Positions 16,742 to 26,034 of a DNA stretch of 64,000 nucleotides are shown one piece after another. Under the pieces are notes generated by a model that saw only the letters and a program-made list of their open reading frames with translations, was not told the DNA's origin and made no database searches. A program made the translations under genes and the position numbers. This stretch comes from Bradymonas sp963697525 (GTDB lineage Bacteria > Myxococcota_A > Bradymonadia > Bradymonadales > Bradymonadaceae), in assembly GCA_963697525.1 (NCBI GenBank), contig OY969087.1:248001-312000 (forward strand). Reading direction: 5' to 3'. Each line of letters begins with the position of its first letter. Positions within the stretch are counted from its first letter, which is position 1.

Positions 16742-16793
16742 CGATCCTCACCAAAGACCCTCTACCATTGGTAGAGACCTTTGGTGAGGATCG
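16742..16793. terminator. Very long hairpin (15 + 7 bp)
   Basis: CGATCCTCACCAAAG (16742-16756) pairs perfectly with 16779-16793. Inside it, CTCTACC pairs with GGTAGAG around a 3-nt loop. It begins 5 nt after the stop of the upstream gene, with GTTTTGGTTT following on the plus strand. Confidence 0.8.
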
Positions 16794-16982
16794 CGAGTTT
16801 TGGTTTCAGCACGAGCTCACTCGGGAGTGAACGCGCGCCCGAAGACGCAAATATCCAAAGCCGAACAAAGAACTTCGGCAACACAGAGGAGGTACATATA
16901 GAAAGAGCGCCCAGAGGGGCGGCCCATTGGAACCGCGTCGTACGCCCACGACGCATTCATGACTCCAGCACGGAGGTACCAA

Positions 16983-17732
16983 ATGGGCAGCCAACCGAAG
17001 AGCAAGACGCAAGCCGTCCACTCTGGGAATCAGACGGAAATGCAAAGTACCGCTGGTTCAAACGACGCTTCGCCAACCTCGCGTCCAACGCCGTGGTCGG
17101 ACTACGAAATGTACACAGCGGGTGGTTCTCTGCACATTGTGCCGAAGGAACATCCGTCTCCTCCTACACCGCCCGCGAAGCGATCCAGCCGATCAAGAGG
17201 ATCTCCTTACCTGACGACCGAGGAAGCGGCCTCGTATCTCCGATACGCAGGTCCGTCTGCGATACGAAATCACATTCAGTCAGGAGCACTCGTACCTGAT
17301 GGTCGGCGCGGTCCAAATGGGGCCTATCTATTTTGCGTCGCGACACTCGATGAGTTTGCCCGAAGTTGTGCAATCCAATCGAGTTGTGACAATAATGAAG
17401 CGTCGACCTCTGGTTCGGGTGACCGCTGCATTAGCAGCAAAGGAGCATCCAATGAGCCGAGGAAAGAAGACAGAGGAACCGGGTATCTATCGTCGAGACG
17501 ACGGCAGGTATCACGTGAGAACAACAGCGAAATGTCCTCGAACAGGAAGAGTGAAGCCGAAGACGGCGACGCTTCCCGAGGGGAAATCCATGAGCGACGC
17601 GATCGCGGTGCGCGACGCGTTGAAGGAGGAAATCGAGAATCCGCCAATCGAAAGTCCGTTGGACGGAGTGCGTACCGTCGCAGATTACGCCGAGCACTGG
17701 TGGACGCAGAAGGCACCGACGCTGACTCCTAA
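16983..17732 (+). CDS. Excisionase-like HTH protein overlapping the integrase gene
   Basis: ATG 16983 has GGAGGT 7 nt upstream. After a Ser/Pro-rich N-terminal third, residues about 77-126 (YLTTEEAASYLRYAGPSAIRNHI...GAYLFCVATLDEFAR) match the MerR/excisionase-type winged helix (HTH_17) used to bind attachment sites. The frame continues to 17732, overlapping the integrase gene by 281 nt in another frame. That Ser/Arg-rich tail looks like shadow sequence, so a lost stop codon or a frameshift near 17400 is possible. Role inferred: controls excision with the adjacent integrase. Confidence 0.6.
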   Translation: MGSQPKSKTQAVHSGNQTEMQSTAGSNDASPTSRPTPWSDYEMYTAGGSLHIVPKEHPSPPTPPAKRSSRSRGSPYLTTEEAASYLRYAGPSAIRNHIQSGALVPDGRRGPNGAYLFCVATLDEFARSCAIQSSCDNNEASTSGSGDRCISSKGASNEPRKEDRGTGYLSSRRRQVSRENNSEMSSNRKSEAEDGDASRGEIHERRDRGARRVEGGNRESANRKSVGRSAYRRRLRRALVDAEGTDADS

Positions 17733-18612
17733 CACCAAGCGCACTTACGAACTGGCGCTCGGCGAGTACGTGTTGCCCTTCCTCGGTGAGATCTACATCG
17801 AGCGTTTGACGCGCTCCGATGTCGTCCAGTGGGTCGGCGAGCTTGATAAGCTCAAGAAGCCCGATGGGAAACCGTATGCACGTTCAACGCGGCGTGGCTG
17901 GTGGAGGGTCGGGAAGCAGCTTCTTCTCGACCTCAAGGCCGAGTTTGGGTTGCTCCACAATCCCGTCGAGCGCGTGCGGCCTCCGAAAGTCGGAGGCGGT
18001 AAGAGTCGGACGCGACGCACGCTCACTGCCGAACAACTTCGCGAGTACGTGGAGACGTTCGAGAGCCTCATCCCCAGCCGCTACCCTGAGGTGCTTGTCC
18101 TTGCGACAACCGGAATGCGAGCGGGAGAACTCTATGGCCTTGTTTGGTCGGATATCAACTACGAGGCGGGCGTCATCGAGATCAACCGCGCCAGCGCGGA
18201 GGGCGAGTTATTGGCGAAGACCAAGACCGGCGGTGTTCGAACGGTCCCAATGGCACCGAAGGTAGCCAAGGTGCTCAAGGACCATCACAAACAGCTAATG
18301 GCTGATGCTCACCCCGGACTTCAAGACAACCTAGTGTTTCCTTCGGATGTCGGGACGTGCAGGTCATCGGCGTCACTCTTCAAGCCGATGGGAAAGATCT
18401 CGTCGCGGCTGGGACTCGACTTTAGGGTCACACCTCAAGTGCTCCGGCGATCGTTCAACACGATCAACGTCACAGGTGGTGCCGACCAAATCGTTCTGAG
18501 ATCCGTCATGGGCCATAACTCGCCCGAGATGACCGAGTTGTACGCGGGCGTCGAGATGACGGAGAAGCGTCAGGCGCTGAAGGACACGATGGGCTTTTTC
18601 TTCGACGACTGA
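17452..18612 (+). CDS. int: Tyrosine recombinase (island integrase)
   Basis: This 386-residue protein starts at ATG 17452 with AAGGAG 6 nt upstream. It has an N-terminal Arg/Lys-rich arm-type domain, a core-binding domain near 60-160 (TVADYAEHWWTQKAPTLTPNTKRTYE) and a C-terminal catalytic domain. Catalytic residues visible are Arg in TTGMRAGELYGL, Lys in KTKTGGVRTVPM, Arg in TPQVLRRSF, His in MGHNSPEMTELYAG and the Tyr nucleophile in ELYAG. The usual His of the H-x-x-R box is Gln. The gene ends 122 nt from the tRNA-Gly 3' end, its likely attachment site. Confidence 0.92.
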   Translation: MSRGKKTEEPGIYRRDDGRYHVRTTAKCPRTGRVKPKTATLPEGKSMSDAIAVRDALKEEIENPPIESPLDGVRTVADYAEHWWTQKAPTLTPNTKRTYELALGEYVLPFLGEIYIERLTRSDVVQWVGELDKLKKPDGKPYARSTRRGWWRVGKQLLLDLKAEFGLLHNPVERVRPPKVGGGKSRTRRTLTAEQLREYVETFESLIPSRYPEVLVLATTGMRAGELYGLVWSDINYEAGVIEINRASAEGELLAKTKTGGVRTVPMAPKVAKVLKDHHKQLMADAHPGLQDNLVFPSDVGTCRSSASLFKPMGKISSRLGLDFRVTPQVLRRSFNTINVTGGADQIVLRSVMGHNSPEMTELYAGVEMTEKRQALKDTMGFFFDD

Positions 18613-18629
18613 CGGAGCTTATTGCGCCT

Positions 18630-18672
18630 ACTTGGTAGTTCACTTGGTAGTAGCAGCAGACCACTTGGTAGT
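18630..18672 (+). repeat. Three ACTTGGTAGT direct repeats between int and tRNA
   Basis: Exact copies of ACTTGGTAGT start at 18630, 18642 and 18663. Their position between the integrase stop and the tRNA attachment site suggests arm-type integrase or excisionase binding sites. Confidence 0.6.
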
Positions 18673-18704
18673 TCGTGCCAAATTGCAGGACCAAGAAACG
18701 CCAA

Positions 18705-18726
18705 AACCCCTGATTTCTCAGGGGTT
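18705..18726 (-). terminator. Terminator of tRNA-Gly
   Basis: On the minus strand, AACCCCTGA and TCAGGGGTT (18718-18726/18705-18713) form a 9-bp stem with a 4-nt loop followed by TTTTGG, 9 nt downstream of the tRNA. Confidence 0.7.
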
Positions 18727-18734
18727 AAGGGCAA

Positions 18735-18806
18735 AGCGGGCGACGAGATTCGAACTCGCGACAACCAGCTTGGGAAGCTGGGACTCTACCACTGAGCTAC
18801 GCCCGC
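18735..18806 (-). tRNA. tRNA-Gly(CCC)
   Basis: The minus strand folds into a full cloverleaf: acceptor GCGGGCG/CGCCCGC, D arm with AGTGGTA, anticodon stem CCAGC/GCTGG with loop TTCCCAA (anticodon CCC), and T arm GCGAG-TTCGAAT-CTCGT. The discriminator base is U and CCA is not encoded. Its 3' end faces the integrase gene and probably contains the attachment core. Confidence 0.95.
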
Positions 18807-18870
18807 GTAGTCAGTCTGGGGGTGCAACGCGCCACTACCTTACTCTGTTCCCCTTCGGGGTCAAGGTGTT

Positions 18871-21475
18871 TCAGGCGCCCATTTCGGTGAGCTTGCGCTC
18901 GGCGGCCTCGCGGAGGTCGTGGGCGAGGGTGGGCTGTTGGAGCAGGTTTTGGAGGCGTTGGGTGGCGGTGGCGGTGTCGCCTTTTTCCATCTCGCACACG
19001 GCGATCTGGTAGCGGGCGGCGTCGGCGGCCTGGGGGTCGTCGAGGGCCTGCTTGAGCTCGTCGATGGCCTCGTCGTACAGGCCCATCTCGCGGTAGGCGG
19101 TGCCGAGCTCGATGGAGGTGTTGTGGATGGCCGCCTGGTCGAGGTCGAGGCTGGGGGTCTCCTCTTGCTCGAGGCCGGGGTGGAATTTCTGCGACAGGCT
19201 GCGCCCGCCGAAGGGGTTGGGCTCGGGCTCGATGCCGCGGCGGGCCTTGTCGATCTGCACGGCGCGTTGGGCGAGGCCGGAGTGGGTGGGGTTCTCCTCG
19301 CGTACGCGGTCGAGGACCTCCTGGGCCTCGCTGACCAGGCCTTGCTGCAGGAAGAAGTCGACCTCGGCGAGCTCGCCCAGGGGGTCGTCGCCGCCCAGGT
19401 TGATGGACTCCTCGTCGCCGGCGTTGAACTCGCCGAACAGGTCGTCGAACATCGAGTCGGCCTCCTCTTCGGTCAGGTCGAAGCCGAAGCCGTCGGGCTC
19501 GTCGGCCGGGGCGTGGTCCTGCAGGGCGACCATCTGCTCGTCGCTCAGCTCGGCCAGCCCGCTGATGTCGACGTCCATGTCCACGACCTCGGCGTCGGCG
19601 AACGCCGACTCGTCGAAGCCCAGCTCGAGGTCCTCGTCGGTGATGGGCTCAGCGTCGGTCTCCTCGATGAGCTGGACCTCGTCGGGGTCGAGCTCGAATC
19701 TCGCTCATCTCGACCACCGAGTTCTCGATCTCCTGGAAGCCGACCTGCAGCTCGTCGGGGTCGATCTCCTCGGGCTCCTCGTCGACGAATTCGATGTCGC
19801 CCATGTCCAGGTCGAGCATCTCGTCGCTCATCTCGGCGCCGGCGGCCGGCTGGGGGCCGTCGAGGCCGAGGTCGTCGAGCTCGATCATCGAGATCTCGTC
19901 GAGGGTGTGGGCGTTTTGCTCGACGTCGCCGGCCAGCCCGAATTGCTGGGCGGCGGCGTTGACCCGGCCGATGTCGCCGGTCAGCTCGAGGGCCTCGGCG
20001 ATGAATTTCTGGGCGCGCGCCGGGGTGGTGCGGGTGATGCGGGCCATCTCCAGCAGCTCGTCGACCGCGCCCTCGGCGTTGTGGCGGGCGAGCTGCAGCT
20101 TTTTCATCTGCTCGCGCGCCTGCAGGCTGTCGGGGTGCTTGGCGATGACCGCCACGATGGTCTCGTAGGCCTTGTCGTGCAGGCCGTACTTGATGAAGAC
20201 GTCGGTCTCTTTGAGGGCGTCGCGGACCTGGTCCTCGGTGGTCTGCGGGCCGCTGTGCTCGATGGTCGGCTCGACCGCCTCGATGACCTCGATGGCCTCG
20301 GACAGGTCGACCAGGCCGGCGTCGTCGGCGTCGTGGGGGGCAACGTGCGCCTGGGGGGCGCGGCTCTCCGGGGTGGGCGCCTGCTGGACGGCCGCGGGCT
20401 CGTGGACCTCGACGACCTCCAACTCCTCGTCCTCGTCGTCGTCGAGGAATTCGATGCCGTCGAGCTCGTCGAGGTCGCCCGTCTCGATGGTCTGGGGCTC
20501 GGCGGGGGTGTGGTTGCGCTGCTTGATCGGGCCGGTGTTGCTGCTCGAGGCGGTCATCGCCCCGGAGTCGTCCAGCCGGCGAAGCGCGGCCATGTGCCCG
20601 GTGGCGCGCGAGTCGCCAGGGGCCAATTGCAGGATGCGCTCGTAGATGCGCACGGCGGCGTCCTCGCGCTGCTGCTGGCGGTACAACTGGGCGAGCTCGT
20701 GCATCACGAGCACGGCCTTGTCGTTGCGCTCCAGGCGCTCGAAGGCCTCCACCAGCCGCTCGAGGATGTCGATGTCCTGGGGGCGCTTTTTGAAGCAGAC
20801 CTGCAGGTGCTTCAGGGCGTGCTTGTTGTCGCCGCGGCCCAGGTAGATGTCGATGACCCGGCGGCGAAGCGCGATGGCCTCGTCGCGCAAAAAGATGATG
20901 CGCTCGGCGACCTGGACGTATTCGTCGAGGCGCCCCTCGTCGTCGAGCTTGTTGGCGGCAAATTCGAACAGTTCGAGGGCCTGCTCCTGCAGGTCGTCCT
21001 TGGCGTAGCGCTCGGCGAGCTGGATGCGCATGCCCACGTCCTCGGGGTCGAGGGCGATCATGCGCTCGAGCAACTCGCGCTGGCTGGCGGCGTCGCCGAC
21101 GGACTTGAACAGCTTTTGGGCGTGGTGGTACGAGCGCACCGCGTCTTTGAGCCGGCCCAGCCGGTGGTAGGCGTCGCCCAGGTCGCGGTGCAGCCCGGGG
21201 TTGTCCGGCGCCAGGCGCAGCGCCTGCTTGTACACGGCGACGGCCTTCTCGTAGATGCCGTCCTGGGCATAGTGGGTCGCCACCGCACCGTAGGCGTCCA
21301 ACGCCTCGTCGTTCCGATCGAGCTTGGAGTATAGATCGGCGATCTTGAGCATGCTGCGGGCGTCGCTGGGATCGTCATCGACCAGCCTCTCATACTGGCT
21401 GATCGCCTTTTCCCAGTTGCCCTTGCGTACCTGCTTGCGCGCAGCCGCCAGAACTTTGTTGCGGTTGATTCCCAC
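18871..21475 (-). pseudogene. Large TPR protein, interrupted by one extra base
   Basis: Two minus-strand frames (21475 to about 19698, then to 18871) form one protein of about 867 residues when one base is removed at 19697-19698, where GAGATTCGAGCTC would read GAGATCGAGCTC. The N-terminal 300 residues are TPR repeats (KGNWEKAISQYERLVDDDPSDARSMLKIADLYSKL). A long acidic linker (DDDEDEELEVVEV) follows, then a further TPR block and a C-terminal TPR region. TPR arrays mediate protein assembly. The partner is unknown. The ends still align as one gene, so a sequencing indel is likelier than true decay. Confidence 0.75.
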
Positions 21476-21669
21476 GAAGTGGACCTAGAAGGAAATGCCC
21501 GTGTTCACTCGAGCTACACGAATGAGAGCCGCAAGGGGCCGTGCCGCCGACGCGTGCCGTATCGAGCCTCGATTGTTGGAGAACCGATCTTAAAAGCGCC
21601 TGCATACGGCGTCAAGTTTACGGGCCCGGGGCCCCTGCGACTGCCGTGTCGTGTCAAAGCTCCGCGATT

Positions 21670-22239
21670 TTATTTGTTGGCCCGCTCGACAAATTCGCCG
21701 GTGCGGGTGTCGACGCGCACCACCTCGCCCTGCTCCAGATACAGCGGCACGGTGATCGTCGCGCCGGTCTCCAAGGTGGCCGGCTTGGTGCCGCCCTGGG
21801 CGGTGTTGCCTTTGACCCCGGGGTCGGTCTTGGTGACCTTGAGCTCGACAAAGGTGGGCGCCTCCACGCTGATCGCCTTGCCGTTGTGGAACAAGATCTC
21901 CAGGGTCATATTGTCCTTCAAAAAGTCGAGCACCGACTCCATGGCATCTTCGGAGACCCGGATCTGCTCGTAGGTCTCCTCGTCCATGAACACGAAGTGG
22001 TTGGTCTCGTCCTTGTACAGGTACTGCATCTCGCGCGCTTCCAGGTTGGGGGTGTCGACGGTGTCCCCCGAGCGGAAGTTCTCCTGGAAGACCCGACCGG
22101 TCTCCAGGCTCTTGAGGCGAGTCTTGACGAAGGCGACGCCCTTGCCGGGCTTGACGTGGTTGGCCTCGACGATCACGAAGGGCTCGCCGTCGATCTCGAT
22201 CTTGAGGTTTTTGCGGAATTGGGTGGTGTCGATCGTCAT
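21670..22239 (-). CDS. efp: Elongation factor P
   Basis: This 189-residue protein has the three-domain EF-P pattern: an N-terminal KOW-like domain with VKPGKGVAF (the Lys normally modified lies in PGKG), a central OB domain and a C-terminal OB domain ending VRVDTRTGEFVERANK. EF-P relieves ribosome stalling at polyproline. The start at ATG 22239 has GGAGA 8 nt upstream. The open frame extends to 22335 but that part is not conserved-looking. No epm modification gene is in view. Confidence 0.95.
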   Translation of the reverse strand: MTIDTTQFRKNLKIEIDGEPFVIVEANHVKPGKGVAFVKTRLKSLETGRVFQENFRSGDTVDTPNLEAREMQYLYKDETNHFVFMDEETYEQIRVSEDAMESVLDFLKDNMTLEILFHNGKAISVEAPTFVELKVTKTDPGVKGNTAQGGTKPATLETGATITVPLYLEQGEVVRVDTRTGEFVERANK

Positions 22240-22415
22240 CGAATGTGTCTCCAATATGGGTCGTTGATGGGGACCAGCGGCCCTGCCGTGGCCGGCGTAT
22301 GCTGGTGCTCGCTCGACCAGGGGTCCAGCAAGCAACGAACGAATAAATCCTGAGTCGAATTTCTCGGGGCCAGCCAGCGCGGCCGGCCTCGCGGGAATGA
22401 GAACCCGAAGGGGGG

Positions 22416-22772
22416 TCAGAGCATCTCACGCTCGACGTACGGCGCGATCAGGCGCAGCATGGTCTGGCCGCGGTTGACGTCGGCGTCGGCGTCGAGCGCC
22501 AAGATCAGCAAATACTCGCTGGCGACCACGCGCGCCAGGGCGGTGACATCGCCCAGCGTGATGCTCACCTCGTTGACCTCTCCGACCTCGTAGATCTGCA
22601 GGCGGCGAAATTTGTCCAGCAGGTTGCTCAGTTCGACGGCGACCGCGTTCATGTGCGGCATCTCCTCACCCCCGAAGACGCTGTCGATGGGGATGCCATC
22701 GAAGCCGATCAACATGCAGCCGAGGGTTCCATCGACGTTTTTGACGACCCTCGTCAACTTCTGCTTGAACAT
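22416..22772 (-). CDS. Roadblock/LC7-domain protein (MglB-like)
   Basis: This 118-residue protein covers a single Roadblock/LC7 fold (VDGTLGCMLIGFDGIPIDSVFG; MNAVAVELSNLLDKFRR; YLLILALDADADVNRGQTMLRLIAPYV). In deltaproteobacteria such proteins regulate small Ras-like GTPases such as MglA in polarity and motility. No GTPase gene is adjacent, so the partner is unknown. GGAGGA 5 nt upstream supports ATG 22772. Confidence 0.85.
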   Translation of the reverse strand: MFKQKLTRVVKNVDGTLGCMLIGFDGIPIDSVFGGEEMPHMNAVAVELSNLLDKFRRLQIYEVGEVNEVSITLGDVTALARVVASEYLLILALDADADVNRGQTMLRLIAPYVEREML

Positions 22773-22922
22773 GCGTCCTCCATGCGGAGTTCCCGCGCGG
22801 ACGGGAACATCTAGCCGAGCAAACACTTACACGTTTTTCGTACAAATACAGCGCTCGGTCAAGTTGCAACGACGGCTTAGCGCCTGCGGCGCGGGCTTGG
22901 CGCCGGGCGCAAAGCGCCACGG

Positions 22923-25760
22923 CTACAGCACGCTCTTGATGCGGATCTTGCCCACGCGCATGCGGTTGTCGCCGTCGTTGGCGGGCTTGGGTGTGACGTG
23001 CATGCGCTTGTCGCCGCGGTAAAAGCCCAGCCACACCCGGTAGACGCCGGGGGTGGTGTACGAGTCGATGTGCAGCGAGTACTCGTCTTTGACGATGTCG
23101 CCCGGCAGCCAGTAATTGGTCGGGAAGTCGCCGTGGACGGGCTCGTGATCGCCGTGCAGACGGCTTCCCGGGTGGTCGATGTGCAAGAAGATCTTCTCCT
23201 GGCCGGGGATGCGCTTTTTGACCCGGAAGTAGAAGGTCATCTTGGCGTTTTCGCCCCACGAATACGTCGGGATGGAGCCGTCGGTGGGGATGCGGTCGAG
23301 CTTCCAGCCGACCAGCTCGATGCTGTCGTCGAAGCTGGCGTAGACCACGTGCTGGTTCTCGGCGAATTTCTCGGGGATCGGCGACTTGAAGTTCGCCGGA
23401 TCTTTGACGATCGCCTTGGCGATGAAGTTTTGCTGCTCCTCGCCGTCGCCGAGCTTGTTGCTGGCCAGCAAGAGCTTGCTCGAGCTGGCGTCGACGATCG
23501 GCAGGTTCTTGTGGAAGCGGCGGCGCACCTCGTAGTTGATCGACGCCAGGCGCTTGCGCGGGATGACCACGAAGTAGCGCTCGGCGTCGTTGAATTTGTT
23601 GATGAACGCGTCCGAGCGCGAGATCGTGGGCACGTCGCCCAGGTACACCGAGGCGTCGCCCACGGGCACGTCGTAGCGGTACAGCTTCTCGCCGGGCTTG
23701 GCCACGCGGGTGTAGGCCTCGAAGACGCCGCGGTCGGACAGGTGCGCCGACTGCTCGGGGGTGAATTTGAACAGGACGATCCCGGCCGTGGCCACGCCCA
23801 GCAGCGCCACCAGCGCGCTCCACGTGGAGGTGCGCTCGACCAGGCGCGCCAGCGCCGGCAGCACGCCCTTTTCGGCCCGGTAGGCCTCCTTCTCGCGCGC
23901 CCGGCGGTGCAGCGGCGACTCGTCGTCGGCCTCGTCGGCCGGCGCGCTCTCCCCGGCCTTGCGCCGCGCGCGCCACTGGCGAAAACGCGACGGCCACTGG
24001 CGCATGCTGCGAAGCGTCAGCCCCGCCCACGACACCAGCCCGAAGAAAAACACCGCCAACAGAAGCGACCAGCCGTATTTGATCGCCTTGAGCAGGCCGC
24101 CAAACGAGAACATCTTGGGAAGCCCGAGATCCTCCTGCATCGCCAGGTACGGCTCCATGAGCCGGTCCGGGAAGTGATGCAGGTTCTTGCCCACCATCAG
24201 CGTCAGCGCGATGGCCACCACGCCCATGGCGTAGGCGAGCACGGTGTTGAACCGCGCCTCTTTGAAGAAGTCGGCGTCGGCGAGCATCAGGCCCACGCCC
24301 GCCAGAAGCGGCAAGTAAGCGGGATACGAGAAGTGGTGGAAGCTCGACGCGATCGCCAGGACCACCGCCGCCACAAACGCCCACACCAACAGCAGGCGCT
24401 GCAGCGAGAGCTGCGGCGACATCAACTCCGAGATGGGCTCGCCATCGTTGTCCTGCAGGCGCGCCGCGCGGGCCAGATACCCCACGCCCAGCGGCACCAG
24501 GGCCACCCAGGGGACCAGCGCGAAGCCGACCTCGCGCACCCACATCGCAAAATGGACGTGGTGCATCACCGGGCTGTTGCCGGTCAGGTGGTTGTCGAGC
24601 AAAAAGCTAAAGACCGGCATCTTGCCGGCGATATGTCCGTCGACGCGCACGATGGGGTTGGCCGCGCCGTAGGCGTGACAGACCACCGCCACGACCACCA
24701 CGACCATCGCCGCGGCCAGCGCGCCCGGCCCGCTCAGCAGGCGGCGGCTCGCCCGGGTCTTGCGGGCGAGCAGCAGGCCGGCGAGCAGCACCAGAAGCGG
24801 CACCAGCACGGCGATCCACTGCTTGACGTAGGGCAAAAAGTAGGCGTCGCCGGCCGCGCCTTTGCTGCGCTCGAGGCCCCACAGCAGCACGCCGCCGGCG
24901 CCCAGAAGCGCGGCCACGCACAGCCCGATGTCGACGCGGTCGACCATCGAGGCCACGCCCGACGGGTTTTGCCGCGCGCGGTCGACCTGCTCGAAGGGAA
25001 GCTGGGTGAGCGCAAAGCCCACGATGACCGCCAGCGGGCTGAGCAGGCCGAAGAAGCGGTGCTCCAGAAACGACAGGCTCAGCGCCACGCCCAGCAGCGC
25101 GCCCCACAGCCAGCGCTTTTTGGGCGCGTCGGCCTGGGTCAGTTGGAAGAAGGCCATGATCGACAGGGAGCTGAGCACCACGAAGAGCATCTCGCTGCTC
25201 AGGGTGTGGGCGCCCAAAAAGATCGCCGGCGTCGTCACCAGGGCCACCGCCGACAGCAGCGCCGGCCAGGTGTCGAAGTAGCTCTTGATCCAGATAAACG
25301 TCAGCAACACCAGCAAGAAGACGGCCACGGCGATGGGTACGCGCGTCGACCCCTCCAGCGCGCCCACCTCGAAGTGGCCGTTGGCGCTGGGGGTCTTCAT
25401 CGACCAGCCCACCAGCCAGGTCTGCAGCAGCGGCTGGGCCACCGGCTTGCCGTCCAGGGTGGGCGTCGCCCAGTTGGGCGGGTTGTGCGTGGCGTTGGCC
25501 GCGGCCTTGTGGGCATGGTCGGCCTTGTTGGCCTGCGCGGCGCGATCACCGAGGTCGCGCTGGAAGTACTCGCGGGTGGCCTTGATCTCGTTGGCCTCCC
25601 ACGGCTCCCAGATGCCCAACGAGGAGATCTTGCCGAAGATGACCGTCGCCGCCACCAACACCAACAACGCCACCGCCAGCCGGGTGCCGGTCTTCGAGGA
25701 CCACCACGCGTACCAGCCCTGGCGCTCGTCGGCCTCGGTCGTGTTATTCGAATCGTTCAC
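22923..25760 (-). CDS. Polytopic membrane glycosyltransferase (ArnT/PMT-like)
   Basis: This is a protein of about 945 residues. An initial TM segment is followed by SSLGIWEPWEANEIKATREYF, resembling the D/E-x-E catalytic loop of GT39/GT83 enzymes, and a GKPVAQPLLQTWLVGW segment like the KPPLxxW motif. Many TM helices follow to about residue 620. The C-terminal 280 residues are soluble and may be periplasmic (YDVPVGDASVYLGDVPTISRS). These enzymes move a sugar from a polyprenyl-phosphate carrier to lipid A or proteins. The acceptor is unknown. I chose GTG 25760 because the in-frame sequence upstream to 26117 lies in the divergent promoter region of the next gene. Confidence 0.75.
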   Translation of the reverse strand: MNDSNNTTEADERQGWYAWWSSKTGTRLAVALLVLVAATVIFGKISSLGIWEPWEANEIKATREYFQRDLGDRAAQANKADHAHKAAANATHNPPNWATPTLDGKPVAQPLLQTWLVGWSMKTPSANGHFEVGALEGSTRVPIAVAVFLLVLLTFIWIKSYFDTWPALLSAVALVTTPAIFLGAHTLSSEMLFVVLSSLSIMAFFQLTQADAPKKRWLWGALLGVALSLSFLEHRFFGLLSPLAVIVGFALTQLPFEQVDRARQNPSGVASMVDRVDIGLCVAALLGAGGVLLWGLERSKGAAGDAYFLPYVKQWIAVLVPLLVLLAGLLLARKTRASRRLLSGPGALAAAMVVVVVAVVCHAYGAANPIVRVDGHIAGKMPVFSFLLDNHLTGNSPVMHHVHFAMWVREVGFALVPWVALVPLGVGYLARAARLQDNDGEPISELMSPQLSLQRLLLVWAFVAAVVLAIASSFHHFSYPAYLPLLAGVGLMLADADFFKEARFNTVLAYAMGVVAIALTLMVGKNLHHFPDRLMEPYLAMQEDLGLPKMFSFGGLLKAIKYGWSLLLAVFFFGLVSWAGLTLRSMRQWPSRFRQWRARRKAGESAPADEADDESPLHRRAREKEAYRAEKGVLPALARLVERTSTWSALVALLGVATAGIVLFKFTPEQSAHLSDRGVFEAYTRVAKPGEKLYRYDVPVGDASVYLGDVPTISRSDAFINKFNDAERYFVVIPRKRLASINYEVRRRFHKNLPIVDASSSKLLLASNKLGDGEEQQNFIAKAIVKDPANFKSPIPEKFAENQHVVYASFDDSIELVGWKLDRIPTDGSIPTYSWGENAKMTFYFRVKKRIPGQEKIFLHIDHPGSRLHGDHEPVHGDFPTNYWLPGDIVKDEYSLHIDSYTTPGVYRVWLGFYRGDKRMHVTPKPANDGDNRMRVGKIRIKSVL

Positions 25761-26034
25761 GGGGATCCCGCTCTCTGGTGTCCGAAACTTAAATCGCCCG
25801 CCTGCGACATGCGGTAACAGCATGGGCGGTCGGGCGATTCCGCCCACGGGGATATCACAAGGCGAAGGCGGGTTCAATTTGGCAATCGCCAAAGGAGGCC
25901 GCCTGCTCGATAGAAGATCTTTTTTGAATAAGCCTAAGCCCGTGGCGTCTGAACTCACGTAAAAGATGAAATTGGGCGCCGGATGCGCCACAATGCAACA
26001 AAATAGATTCTGGGACTGTCTCAGGAGGACCACC

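Larger units (their letters stand above)
1..18734. mobile_element. Integrative island at tRNA-Gly(CCC), left end not seen
   Basis: The tyrosine integrase gene lies directly next to the 3' end of a tRNA-Gly gene, the usual arrangement for an integrative element. The segment also holds an excisionase-like ORF, an SF3 primase-helicase with adjacent iteron-like repeats, a ribbon-helix-helix regulator, a reverse transcriptase and nuclease/methylase cargo. Base composition and codon use are visibly less GC-rich than in the DNA right of the tRNA. I found no second copy of the tRNA 3' end, so the left boundary is unknown. The gene at 1-1884 could be island or host DNA. That the element replicates after excision is inferred from the helicase and repeats. 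Confidence 0.7.

Noticed and set aside
22998..25817. A 939-codon plus-strand open frame antisense to the membrane glycosyltransferase
   Set aside because: It is Arg/His/Gln/Ala-rich with no domain, a typical shadow of a GC-rich gene. The minus frame has TM segments and family motifs. The same applies to the antisense frames at 19100-21334, 27258-29525, 32399-34435, 40561-42099 and 57645-59867.
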